Of a stretch of 64,000 nt of DNA, positions 17,554-27,443 are shown in pieces. Both the position numbers and the translations under genes were made by a program. Each line of letters begins with the position of its first letter. Position 1 is the stretch's first letter. A model generated the notes under the pieces. The model ran no database searches, was not told where the DNA came from, and saw nothing but the letters and a program-made list of their open reading frames with translations. The stretch is from assembly GCA_026913215.1 (NCBI GenBank), contig JAPTYK010000001.1, positions 4,154,001-4,218,000 of the forward strand. The letters are read 5' to 3'. The stretch is from Streptomyces diastatochromogenes. Lineage in GTDB: Bacteria; Actinomycetota; Actinomycetes; Streptomycetales; Streptomycetaceae.

Positions 17554-17963
17554 TCAGCTCGCGCGCATCACGCCGGTCGCGTACGAGGTGTCGCAGACCG
17601 GGCGGGAGAAGGACTGGGCGCGCGAGGGGCCGTAGTGCTCGACGGCGGCGCGGCCGAGGGCGCGGGCGATGGAGAAGCAGTGCTTGGCGAGGGAGGGCGG
17701 TTCTCCACCTCGCGCTGGAGGTGGGTGAGGGCCACGCCCGGGTCCTTCTCCTGAAGCTCTGCGAGGAGCTGGTCGCGGAGAATATCCTGCGGTGCGCGGG
17801 ACTTGGCCCGGGTGGAGACGTCCGTGGAGGACGCCGTCAGCTGGGTGTCGGAGTCCTGGCCGGCCCACGGAACGGCGGACACCGCGAGCGTTCCCGAGAG
17901 CACCAGGACGACGGGCAGGACGAGGGCGAGAGAGCGGCCGATGCGGCGGGCAGTGTGCGTCAC
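17554..17963 (-). CDS. Small exported protein (one frameshift)
   Basis: The signal peptide MTHTARRIGRSLALVLPVVLVLSGTLAVSA is followed by ~100 hydrophilic residues (LRDQLLAELQEKDPGVALTHLQREVENR). A lost G near 17700 separates this from SLAKHCFSIARALGRAAVEHYGPSRAQSF, which completes a 136-residue protein (411 nt restored). Two Cys in the C-terminal part (KHCFS, PVCDT) could pair. No family recognised. Confidence 0.6.
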
Positions 17964-18126
17964 GCAGGCGAGCGTAGCGGCCGGTAGTGATATGGCGACA
18001 TTTAGTCACTCTCGCGGGGGATGGTTCGAGGCGGCTTTTCGAATCCCGTGTTGACGCGGGGGTCCGGTGGGGGCCCCGAATGCCGGGGTTTTTCGGGGTT
18101 GGCCCGTTCAAACCGCCGGTGTACGC

Positions 18127-18163
18127 GAACGGCCCCCCGTCCGCAAGGGACGGGGGGCCGTTC
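18127..18163 (-). terminator. msiK terminator hairpin
   Basis: 16-bp perfect stem (18127-18142 with 18148-18163) 56 bp beyond the msiK stop. Confidence 0.8.
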
Positions 18164-18218
18164 GGCAGTGCGCGGAGGCGGTCCGGGTCGTCCCGGTCGC
18201 CCCGTCGGCTCAGTCGCT

Positions 18219-19316
<1,098 letters not shown>

Positions 19317-19373
19317 GGTGATGCGTCCCTTCACCGGCAGGAACGTGCCGGACGATCCGAGTAAAGGAAGGAT

Positions 19374-19389
19374 TGAGGTCTAGTCCACC
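19374..19389. promoter_or_regulatory. DasR-responsive element (dre)-like site upstream of msiK
   Basis: TGAGGTCTAGTCCACC; the core GGTCTAGTCCAC is identical to that in the nagK promoter site (46030-46045). The DasR consensus I recall is ACTGGTCTAGACCACT. Lies 58 bp upstream of msiK. Confidence 0.6.
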
Positions 19390-19498
19390 TGGGTGAACCG
19401 CAAGTGACGCTACCCGCCGCTGCCCGATCTGTCAGCACTCACGGCCCCGTGAGATTTCCGACCGTCGCCGGGGCCGGGTTGGTTACACTGCACTCGCT

Positions 19499-19575
19499 GC
19501 CTCCTTAGCTCAGCTGGCCAGAGCACCGCTCTTGTAAAGCGGGGGTCGTCGGTTCGAACCCGACAGGGGGCTCCA
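19499..19575 (+). tRNA. tRNA-Thr (anticodon TGT)
   Basis: 77 nt including encoded CCA. The acceptor arms GCCTCCT (19499-19505) and AGGGGGC (19565-19571) pair, allowing one G-T. The anticodon stem CCGCT/AGCGG encloses the loop CTTGTAA, giving anticodon TGT. The T arm is GTCGG-TTCGAAC-CCGAC. Confidence 0.95.
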
Positions 19576-19718
19576 GGACGAAGGGCCGGTGCCGGGGATG
19601 ATTCCCGGTGCCGGCCCTTTCGCGTGCGTGGGGTTCTCGTGTGCCGGACCGGCGTCTTCGGGGACACTTGATCGACACGGGGGCGTGCGGGTGTCGGGGT
19701 CTTGGGGAGGGGTGCGCG

Positions 19719-21812
19719 ATGAGTCGGCGTTCCGGTGGGCTGATCGGGGTGTGGGCCGAGCAGCAGCGGGTGGCGCAGAGGCAGCGGGAGGGGCAGCAGC
19801 AGGCGGCGCTGCGGCAGCAGCGGGACGCCGAGCGTGCGCAGCGGGCGTACGAGCGGGATGTCGCCCGGATGCGGAGGGAGCAGCGGGCCGCCTACCGGCA
19901 GCAGCGGGAGGCGGACGCCCTGCGGCGGACGCGGGAGCTCGACGGGCGGGTCGCGGCGCTGGAGTCGCTGCTCGCGGCGGGCTGCCGGGCGCCCGCCTTC
20001 GGGGTGGAGTCGCTGCGGCGGGAAGAGACCGTCGAACCGTTCGCCCCGGGCCGCTCGGGGAGCCCGTCGCGATGCCGGACCAGCGGTTCTACCAGCCGCA
20101 GGGGCCTGGACGCCGGCCGGGCGCGCCCAGGCCGAGCGGGACGCGCGGGCCAGGTTCGAGCACGACTGGTACGCGGCGCAGGCGGCGGAGGCGCGGCGGG
20201 TGGAGCAACTGGCGGCGTACCGGCGGGAGTACGACGCCTGGGCGGCCGCCCGTACCGCCGAGGTCCGTGCCCACAACGCGGGGTGGACGGGACGGTCGCG
20301 GCGCTGCGGGACGGCGAGCCCGACACCGTCGTCGAGTTCTTCTCGGCGGTGCTGTTCGCGTCGACGGCCTGGCCGGAGGGCTTCCCCCGGGAGGTGTCGG
20401 CGGCGTACGACCGGGGCGGGCGGGGGCTGGTGCTCGACTGGGACCTGCCCGGGTACGAGGTTGTTCCCGAGGCGAAGGGCGTCAAGTACCGCCCGAGCAC
20501 CGACCAGGAGGAGGAAGTCCCGCGGCCGGTGACGCAGCGGCGGGCGCTGTACCGGAGCGTCCTGGCGCAGAGCGTGCTGCTCGCGGTGCGGGAGCTGTTC
20601 GCCGCCGACCGGTTCGGGGCGCTCGAAGGGGTCGCGCTGAACGGGTACGTGGGCGGGGTCGATCCCGCGACCGGGCTCGCCGGGCGGGTGTGCGTGGCCT
20701 CGGTCGTGGTGGAGCGGCCGGCGTTCGACCGGCTGAACCTGGAGCTGGTCGGCGCCGTGGAGTGCCTGACCGGGGCCTCGGCGGGCGGCTCTCCGCCAAG
20801 CCCGACGAGCGGGTGGCGGTCGTGCCGCTGCGGGAGCCCGGCCAGGTGGGCTCGGACGTGGTGGTGCAGGGCGACGGCGAGGAGCCCGACCTGCTCACCA
20901 TGGACCCGATCGAGTTCGAGGGCCTCGTCGCCGAGCTGTTCCGGGCGCGGGGCTCCAGGCGGTGACCACGCAGCGGTCGGGCGACGGCGGGGTCGACGTC
21001 AAGGCGCTCGATCCCGACCCGATCAGCGGCGGATCGATCGCGGTGCAGGTCAAGCGGTACCGGAACACGGTGCCGCCGAGCGCGGTACGGGACCTGTACG
21101 GGACCGTGCAGGACGTCGGGGCCAACAAGGGGGTCCTGGTGACCACCTCGAGGTTCGGCCCCGGTTCGTACACCTTCGCCAACGGGAAGCCGCTGACGCT
21201 GATCTCGGGGACGGAGCTGGTGGACCTGCTGCACCAGCACGGTCTGCGGGGCCGGCTGGGGGGACCCGCGACGGCACCGGCACCGGCTCCGGCCCCCGTT
21301 CCGGTCTCCGCTCCCGCCGAGGCCGCCGAGGACTTCAACCTGCTCGGCATGGTGTGGTCGGGCTCCGCCGCGCTCGACGTCTGCGCGCTGGTCTGCGCCG
21401 GGAACCGGGTCCTCGGCGACGAGTGGTTCGTGTTCTTCAACAACCCGGCGACGCCCGACGGTTCGGTGGCCATGGTGGCGGCGGCGCCCGGCGACCGGGC
21501 GGCCGTACGGGTCGGCTTCGACGCGCTGCCCGCGCGGGCCGACCGGCTGGTCCTCGTGGCGGCCGTGGACCCGGAGGTGAACCCGACGCGGACCTGGGCG
21601 GTTTCACGGAGGCCGGGATCCGGCTGCGGGACGACGCGGGCGTCGAGCTCGACCGCCTGGAGGTGTCCGACGGACGGCCGGGGGAGACGGCGCTCGTCCT
21701 CGGCTCGTTCCGGCGACGGGCGGGCGGCGACTGGGACTTCGTGCTCGGCGGGAAGGGCTACCGGGGCGGTCTGGAGGAGCTGGTGGGGGACTTCGGCATC
21801 GAGGTGGAGTAG
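19719..21812 (+). CDS. Coiled-coil / Mrr-type nuclease / TerD fusion protein (six frameshifts)
   Basis: RBS GGGGAGG precedes MSRRSGGLIGVWAEQQ. The N-terminal ~190 residues are a Gln/Arg/Glu/Ala-rich coiled coil (QQRVAQRQREGQQQAALR). A conserved middle domain follows (DTVVEFFSAVLFASTAWP, then LDWDLPGYEVVPEAKG), then an Mrr-like restriction endonuclease fold: FEGLVAELFRARG, catalytic SGDGGVDVKAL and IAVQVKRY. The C terminus is a TerD domain: GDEWFVFFNNPATPDGSV, FDALPARADRLVLVAAVD, FTEAGIRLRDDAGVEL, VLGSFRRRAGGDWDFVLGGKGYRGGLEELV. Frames rotate exactly six times (near 20060, 20130, 20285, 20795, 20955, 21595), restoring ~699 residues. Likely a stress or defence nuclease. Confidence 0.75.
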   Translation: MSRRSGGLIGVWAEQQRVAQRQREGQQQAALRQQRDAERAQRAYERDVARMRREQRAAYRQQREADALRRTRELDGRVAALESLLAAGCRAPAFGVESLRREETVEPFAPGRSGSPSRCRTSGSTSRRGLDAGRARPGRAGRAGQVRARLVRGAGGGGAAGGATGGVPAGVRRLGGRPYRRGPCPQRGVDGTVAALRDGEPDTVVEFFSAVLFASTAWPEGFPREVSAAYDRGGRGLVLDWDLPGYEVVPEAKGVKYRPSTDQEEEVPRPVTQRRALYRSVLAQSVLLAVRELFAADRFGALEGVALNGYVGGVDPATGLAGRVCVASVVVERPAFDRLNLELVGAVECLTGASAGGSPPSPTSGWRSCRCGSPARWARTWWCRATARSPTCSPWTRSSSRASSPSCSGRGAPGGDHAAVGRRRGRRQGARSRPDQRRIDRGAGQAVPEHGAAERGTGPVRDRAGRRGQQGGPGDHLEVRPRFVHLRQREAADADLGDGAGGPAAPARSAGPAGGTRDGTGTGSGPRSGLRSRRGRRGLQPARHGVVGLRRARRLRAGLRREPGPRRRVVRVLQQPGDARRFGGHGGGGARRPGGRTGRLRRAARAGRPAGPRGGRGPGGEPDADLGGFTEAGIRLRDDAGVELDRLEVSDGRPGETALVLGSFRRRAGGDWDFVLGGKGYRGGLEELVGDFGIEVE

Positions 21813-21818
21813 GAGGGT

Positions 21819-21847
21819 CCGGTGGGGCGCGGTGTGCGCCCCACCGG
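21819..21847. terminator. Bidirectional terminator
   Basis: CCGGTGGGGCG (21819-21829) pairs with CGCCCCACCGG (21837-21847), between two convergent genes. Confidence 0.75.
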
Positions 21848-21853
21848 TGCTCC

Positions 21854-23240
21854 TCAGCGGCCGCTGAGGCGGTTGGCGAGGACGGCCACGCGGTCCGTCT
21901 CGGCCGTGTGGGTGGTGGCCTCGCGGTGGTCGGCGCCCCGGAAGGCGGCGTACATGGTCTGGACGCCGAGCCAGCGCAGGGGTTCGGGCTCCCACTTGCG
22001 GACCTTGTGGTTGACCCAGGGAGGGCCGTGAGGTCGGTGGGGCCGGACTGGCCGGAGTCCTCCTTGATCAGGTCGCGGAGGGTGCGGGCGGCGAGGTTGG
22101 TGGTGGCGACGCCGGAGCCGACGTAGCCGCCGGCCCAGCCCAGGCCGGTGGAGCGGTCGAGGGTGACGGTGGCGCACCAGTCGCGGGGACGCCGAGGACG
22201 CCGGACCAGGCGTGGTCGATCCGTACGCCCGCGAGCTGCGGGAAGAAGCGGACCAGGATCTCGCGGAGGGCGTCGATGGTCTGCGGCTGGGTGCGGCCGT
22301 CGTTGTCGGTCTTCGAGCCGAAGCGGTACGGGACGCCCCGGCCGCCGAGCGCGATGCGGCCGTCGGCGGTGCGCTGGGCGTACATGTAGGCGTGGGCCAT
22401 GTCGCCGAGGGTCTCGCGGCCGTCCCAGCCGATGGACTCCCACTGGGCGTCGGTGAGGGGCTCGGTGGCGATCATCGAGGAGTTCATGGGGAGCCAGGTG
22501 CGGCGCTGGCCGGCGAGGGAGGCGGTGAAGCCCTCGGTGCAGCGCAGGACGTACGGGGCGCGGACCGTGCCGTACGGGGTGATCGCGTGCTTCGGCTTGA
22601 TCTCGGTGACGGGGGTCGACTCGTGGATCGTGACGCCGAGGGCCTCGACGGTGTCCGCGAGGCCCTTGACCAGCTTCACCGGGTGCAGGCGGGCGCCGTG
22701 CGGGGTCCAGGAGGAGCCGACCGCCCCGGCGACGCGGATGCGCTCCGCCGTCTCCCGGGCGCCGTACAGCTCGCGGTCCGTCTCCCCGAAGGCGAGCTCG
22801 GCGGCGTGGAAGGCCCTGAGGCGGTTGAGCTGCGCGGGCGAGAGGGCCACCTCCAGGACGCCGCCCCTGTGCTGGTCCGCGTCGATCTTCTCGGTCTCGC
22901 AGACGTCGAGGACCTCCGCGACCGTCGCGTTCATCGCCTGCTGCAGCCGCACCGCGGCCTCGTGCCCGTGCAGCTTCGCGTACCGGTCGCGCCCCGCGAT
23001 GCCGTTGTAGAGCCAGCCCCCGTTCCGCCCCGAGGCGCCGTACCCGCAGAACTTGGCCTCCAGCACCGTGATGTTCAGGAACGGCACCGCCTTCTTGAGG
23101 TAGTAGGCCGTCCACAGCCCTGTGTATCCGCCGCCGACGATGCAGACGTCGGCAGTGGTGTCGCCGGGGAGCGGTTCGCGGGGCGCGGGGGCGCCCTCCT
23201 GCGCGTACCAGAACGATATTCCGCCGTTGACCGTGCTCAT
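21854..23240 (-). CDS. FAD-dependent oxidoreductase, DAO family (two frameshifts)
   Basis: Glycine-oxidase-like flavoenzyme. The Rossmann FAD site ADVCIVGGGYTGLWTAYYL (residues ~30-48) is followed by FCGYGASGRNGGWLYNG, typical of the DAO/PuuB-type group that oxidises amines or gamma-glutamyl-polyamines. The C-terminal FAD region GWAGGYVGSGVATTNLAARTL is reached after a lost base near 22190; another near 22022 leads to WVNHKVRKWEPEPLRWLGV. Restored 1389 nt, 462 residues. AGAGGG RBS before the ATG at 23240. Substrate unknown. Confidence 0.85.
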
Positions 23241-23336
23241 GTGTATCCCTCTTCCGGGTGCGTGGGCGGGACGTTACCCGTGGTCGTGGGGATGTGGATA
23301 CGGTCGTTCCGCCGGGCGGCACCTCCGCCGTCCCCG

Positions 23337-23418
23337 TTGTGGGCAGTTGTTCCGCTGGGGCAAGGGGGTGCCCCCTGCTCGAGCGAAGCCGAGAGCTTGG
23401 GGGAGGGTGGGCACACGG
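23337..23418 (+). repeat. Intergenic repeat, copy 1, with an inserted 43-bp second repeat
   Basis: Outer element: GTTGTGGGCAGTTGTTCCGC to GGGGC (23337-23361), resuming with GGGTGGGCACACGG (23405-23418). Between them, 23362-23404 is a hairpin-forming insert (AGGGGGTGCCCCCTGCTCGA to GAGAGCTTGGGGGA). Both sequences resemble interspersed intergenic repeats I recall from Streptomyces genomes. Compare copy 2, which lacks the insert. Confidence 0.6.
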
Positions 23419-23454
23419 ACCCGCGCCCTGCCGGCGCCAGAGGCTTACGCCTGA

Positions 23455-23492
23455 ACCCGCACCCTGTTGTGCGCCGTGCACAGGGTGCGGGT
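23455..23492. terminator. Long hairpin in repeat region
   Basis: ACCCGCACCCTGT (23455-23467) pairs perfectly with ACAGGGTGCGGGT (23480-23492) across a 12-base loop. Could be a terminator or part of the repeat cluster; no gene ends immediately beside it. Confidence 0.45.
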
Positions 23493-23532
23493 CCAGGTGT
23501 CGGAACGCGGAGGCGCCGCTAAGGGCGCCGTC

Positions 23533-23578
23533 CCGTGTGCCCACCCGTCCCGCCCCAGCGGGACGATTGCCCACACGG
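23533..23578 (-). repeat. Intergenic repeat, copy 2 (inverted, uninterrupted)
   Basis: On the minus strand it reads CCGTGTGGGCAATCGTCCCG, then CTGGGGCGGGAC, then GGGTGGGCACACGG: the same outer element as 23337-23418 but with GGGAC where copy 1 has the 43-bp insert. Together the copies form a ~240-bp inverted arrangement. The rest of 23241-23623 shows no gene. Confidence 0.65.
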
Positions 23579-23623
23579 AGGTGAGCGTGGGGTGGGGCCC
23601 ACACGGGCAGAGGCGCGGGGGCG

Positions 23624-24231
23624 GTGCGGCTGCTCGATCACGACGCCGGGACCGGGACGATGCTGCTGGAGCGGCTCGACGAGGACCGGTCGCTGTTCTC
23701 GGTCGCGGACACCCGCGAGGCGTTCGGGATCGTCGCGGGCTCCTCGCCCGGCTGGTCGCCGTCCCCGCGCCGGAGGGGCTGCGGACGCTCGGGGACATCG
23801 CCGCCGGGATGCTCGCCGAGGTGCCCGGGCGGCCGCGCGGCTCGGCGCGGACGACGCGGCCGTGCTGCGGGACTGCGCGGCGGCCGTGCGGGAGGTGGCG
23901 GGGAGCCGGGGACCGGCTGCTGCACTGGGACCTGCACTTCGGGAACGTGCTCGCGGGCGAGCGGGAACCGTGGCTGGCGATCGATCCGAAGCCGCTGGCC
24001 GGGGACCCGGGCTTCGACCTGCTGCCGGCGCTGATGGACCGCTTCGACCCGGACGGGGTGCCGTGGCGGTTCGACCTGCTCGCGGAGGTCGTCGGGGACC
24101 GGCGACGCGCGGCGGCCTGGACACTGGGCCGGGTCCTGCAGAACGGGCTGTGGGACGTCGAGGACGGGGAGCCGCGCCTCGACCCCGAGCAGGTCGCCGT
24201 CGCGCGGTTCCTGCTGGCCAGGAGGGTGTGA
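23624..24231 (+). pseudogene. Aminoglycoside phosphotransferase-like kinase, N-terminally truncated
   Basis: Matches the C-terminal two thirds of the aminoglycoside/hydroxyurea kinase family: AVRLLDHDAGTGTMLLERLDEDRSL, catalytic loop LLHWDLHFGNVL (Brenner motif HxDxxxxN), WLAIDPKPLAGDPGFDLLPAL (metal-binding D) and GRVLQNGLWDVEDG. About 90 N-terminal residues expected for this family are absent; the homology begins 45 bp after repeat copy 2. Four lost bases (near 23740, 23825, 23905, 23915) break the frame; restored length 204 codons. Truncation at a repeat makes this a likely real pseudogene, unlike the other frameshifted genes. Confidence 0.7.
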
Positions 24232-24250
24232 GGCGAGGCAGGGTGGGGGC

Positions 24251-24730
24251 ATGATCCGTACCGCCACGCCTGCCGACGTCCCCGTCATCCACGGACTGGT
24301 CCGTGACCTCGCCGCGTACGAGAAGGCTCTCGACGAGGCTCGTGCGACCCCCGGGCAGCTCCATGAGGCCCTGTTCGGGGAGCGTCCCGCCGCCTATGCG
24401 CACATCGCCGAGTCGGAGACGGGAGAGGTGGTCGGTTTCGCGCTCTGGTTCCTCAACTTCTCGACCTGGCGCGGGGTTCACGGCATCTATCTGGAGGACC
24501 TGTACGTCCGTCCGGAGGCCAGGGGCGGTGGCCACGGCAAGGCCCTGCTGCGGGAACTGGCCCGGATCTGTGTGGAGCGCGGATACGAGCGCCTGGAGTG
24601 GTCCGTACTGAAGTGGAACCGGCCCTCGATCGACTTCTACGAGTCGCTGGGCGCCCGCCCGCAGGACGAGTGGTCGGTGTACCGGCTGACGGACGGGGCC
24701 CTGGCGGAGCTGGGCGCGGCGACGGTGTAG
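24251..24730 (+). CDS. GNAT N-acetyltransferase (diamine acetyltransferase-like)
   Basis: 159 residues, intact. Starts MIRTATPADVPVIHGLVRDLAAYE; acetyl-CoA loop LYVRPEARGGGHGKALLREL (~residues 83-102); C-terminal NRPSIDFYESLGARPQDEWSVYRL. The LEDLYVRP and FYESLGA phrases are characteristic of the SAT1-like diamine/thialysine acetyltransferases. Follows the kinase fragment by 19 bp; polyamine substrate is an inference. Confidence 0.85.
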   Translation: MIRTATPADVPVIHGLVRDLAAYEKALDEARATPGQLHEALFGERPAAYAHIAESETGEVVGFALWFLNFSTWRGVHGIYLEDLYVRPEARGGGHGKALLRELARICVERGYERLEWSVLKWNRPSIDFYESLGARPQDEWSVYRLTDGALAELGAATV

Positions 24731-24739
24731 GAAGGGGGC

Positions 24740-25075
24740 ATGGATACGGACATCGAGCAGCGCTTCCAGCGGATCACCGCCTTCATCGAGGCGCGCCTCA
24801 CGCCCCTCTTCGACCCCGAGAACGGCAGCGACCACGGCTTCGGCATGGACGACACCTCGCGGGCCCTGCGCGCCCTGCGCTACACCGTGCAGGCCGCGTC
24901 GCAGGTGAACGGGCTCGTGGAGAAGCGGGAGACGGCGCCGGAGCTGCGGCAGGTCGTCGACCAGGCGCTGGAGCACAACTGGGACGTGCTGCGTTCCATC
25001 GCCCGGATGTGGGAGGACCACGCGGACTTCACGAAGGAGTTCAAGGCGCACTCCTGGGACGTCCTCGGGGTCTGA
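24740..25075 (+). CDS. Conserved hypothetical helical protein
   Basis: 111 residues, starting 9 bp after the GNAT stop with GGAAGGGGGC as RBS, so likely cotranscribed. Predicted all-helical and acidic: DIEQRFQRITAFIEARLTP, DTSRALRALRYTVQAASQV, LRQVVDQALEHNWDVLRSIARMW. No catalytic motif, signal or TM segment. Family not recognised. Confidence 0.65.
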   Translation: MDTDIEQRFQRITAFIEARLTPLFDPENGSDHGFGMDDTSRALRALRYTVQAASQVNGLVEKRETAPELRQVVDQALEHNWDVLRSIARMWEDHADFTKEFKAHSWDVLGV

Positions 25076-25097
25076 GCCCTCGTGCGATTCACCGGAC

Positions 25098-26100
25098 CTA
25101 CGGGATGAGCACCACCTTGCCCGTCGTGCCCCGGTTCTCCAGGGCGCGGTGGGCCTCCGCCGCGTCCGCGAGGGGGAAGCGGTGGACCGCGGGGCGGAGG
25201 GTGCCGGTGGACGCGGCGTCCAGGGCGGCGAGTTCGAGCGTGCGGATGTCGCCGCCCGCCTTCTGGATCATGACGGGGCCGAGGACGGACCGCGAGGTGA
25301 TCCCGCGCGCGGTGAGTTCCTCCTCGGTGAAGGTGAGCGGTTCGCCGTCGTGGAGTCCGGCGCCGGACCAGCCGAAGACCAGGTGCTGTCCGCCCTTGCC
25401 GAGCAGGTCGACGGCGGCGCGGCCGGTGTCGCCGCCGACCGAGTCGAAGACGACGGTGGCCTTCCTGCCCAGGGACGCGAGGTACGCGCGGACCTCCTCC
25501 GGCCAGTCGGGGCGCTTGTAGTCGACGGCCAGGTCGGCGCCGTTCGCCTCGACGAGGGCGGTCTTGGCGGGGCCGCCGGCGAGGCCGATGACGGTGGCGC
25601 CGGCGTTCTTGGCGTACTGGACGAGGAGGGTGCCGATGCCGCCGGCGGCGGCCGGGACGAGCGCGACCGAGTCGGGGCCGAGCTCGGTGAAGCCCAGGAT
25701 GCCCAGGGTCGTGCGGCCGGTGCCGATCATGGCGACGGCCTCGGCCTCGCCGAGGTGGTCGGGCAGGGCGTGGAGGCGGGCGGCGTCGGTGACGGCGAGT
25801 TCGGCGTAGCCGCCGGGGTTCATGCCGAGGTGGGCGACGACCCTCCGGCCGAGCCAGGCCGGGTCGGTGCCCTCGCCGAGGGCGTCGACGGTGCCGGCGA
25901 CCTCGCGGCCGGGGATCGTGGGAGCGCGGTGGGCGTGGGAAGGGGCCCGTGGCGCCCTCGCGGAGGGCGGTGTCGAGGAGGTGCACGCCGGCCGCCGCGA
26001 CCCGGACGCGGACCTGGCCGGGGCCCGGGACGGGGTCGGGCGTCTCCTCGTAGACGAGGTTCTCGGCGGGGCCGAAGGCGTGGAGGCGGATGGCGTGCAT
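25098..26100 (-). CDS. Zinc-independent quinone oxidoreductase (MDR family, two frameshifts)
   Basis: NADPH:quinone reductase-like enzyme. The start MHAIRLHAFGPAENLVYEETPDPVPGP at 26100 has AGGGAAA upstream. Two lost C bases near 25925-25945 separate it from IPGREVAGTVDALGEGTDPAWLG and the Rossmann segment LVPAAAGGIGTLLVQYAKNAGATVIGLAGG, VFDSVGGDTG, ending ALENRGTTGKVVLIP. Restored 1005 nt, 334 residues. No catalytic zinc cysteines visible. Convergent with the 24740 gene. Confidence 0.85.
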
Positions 26101-26160
26101 GGCGGTTTCCCTGTCGTCGTGCGGGCGGCCCTACCGGAGCCGTGGAGCCACCCTCCGACC

Positions 26161-27344
26161 TCAAGCGCGCTTGAGGTCAAGGCCGTGCTGGTGGTGGCGG
26201 CCCACGAGGTCCGCGCGTAGGGCCAGCGACACCGCCTCGACCGCGCTCGTGAACGACACCTCCGACAGCACGCCCGGCGCCGCCACCTGGTCGCCCACCA
26301 GATACACCCCGTCGCCCCGGTCGACGGCCGGCCGGTCGCGCCAGGTGGTGCCCGGCAGGTCCACCGCGCCCGTACGGCCCTGGGAGACGGACTCCCGCCG
26401 CCACACCGTCCGCTCGCGCCAGCCGGGGAAGCCGAGGTCGAGCAGCCGCTCGCCGTGGGCGACGCCGTCCGCCTTCGACGCCCCGGGCCCGATCGGCAGC
26501 TGCGCCTGGACCAGCTGCTGACCGGCCGGGGCCAGCGAGGGGTCCTGGGCCGTGAACCGCTCGACCCAGCCGGGCGCGTCCAGGTCGGAGACCACGAACG
26601 GGTCGCCCTTGCGGGTGCGCAGCGCCAGGTCGAACAGGACCGTACGGCCGCTCTCCCAGGTCAGCGACGGGTCGCCGAGGAGCCGGGCGGCGGCGGGCAG
26701 GGCGGTCGCGACGATCACCGGACCGCCGCCGAGCGGCAGGGCGTCGACCCGGGACGAGGTTTCGATCCGTACGCCGAGCTCACGCGCGCGCGTGGCCATC
26801 CGCCCGATCAGCTCGCCCCAGCCGCCCCGGACGTAGTGCGCCTCGGGCGGCACGGCGGCGGCCCGGTGCAGGCGCTCCTGCACGAAGCGGGCCGAGAGGG
26901 AGCCGGGGTCGTGGTGGAAGAGCGCGACCCGCTGTACGCGGCGGCCACGCGCGCGGTGCGCTCGCCCGCGAGACCGGTCACCCAGGTGCGGAAGTCGAGG
27001 TCGACGGGCGCCTTTCGGGACTGCGGCGGGCCTGGCGGAACAGGGCGAGCGGCGGGGTGCGGCGCACGGCGCCGTCGAGGTGCACGCGGAAGCGGACGGC
27101 CTCGGCGGGCGGCAGCGCGGCCAGGGGCCGATGAGGCCGCGCTGCTTGAGCCAGGTCCAGTGGGGCCGCCGGCGTAGAGCGCGTGCGGGCCCTCGTTGGT
27201 GCGGTACGGGCCCTCGGCGGTACGGCCCCGGCCGCCGAGCGTCCGGTGCGCCTCGTGAACGGTCACCTCGGTGCCGGCCTCGGCGGCCGTGATGGCGGCG
27301 GTCAGTCCGGCGAAACCGCCGCCGATGACGGTGAGCTTGCGCAT
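26161..27344 (-). CDS. FAD/NAD(P)-dependent oxidoreductase, phytoene-desaturase-like (four frameshifts)
   Basis: Start MRKLTVIGGGFAGLTAAITAAEAGTEVTVHEAH at 27344 is a textbook N-terminal FAD dinucleotide-binding fold, with LGGRGRTAEGPYRTNEGPHALY typical of amine-oxidase/CrtI-like proteins. Further blocks are PVDLDFRTWVTGLAGERTARVAAAYSG, HYVRGGWGELIGRMATRARELG and the C-terminal GDGVYLVGDQVAAPGVLSEVSFTSAVEA (FAD). The frame changes near 27165, 27110, 27020 and 26925 each fit one lost base; restored ~395 residues. It diverges from the pentapeptide gene. Substrate unknown. Confidence 0.8.
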
Positions 27345-27443
27345 GTCCCTGTCTCCTTCGTGTCGACCTCGTACGGGGACGGAAGGAGGGGCGAGGGATG
27401 TGACATCGAGTCCGCTGTCAGTGTCGTACGTCACGATGGGGTC

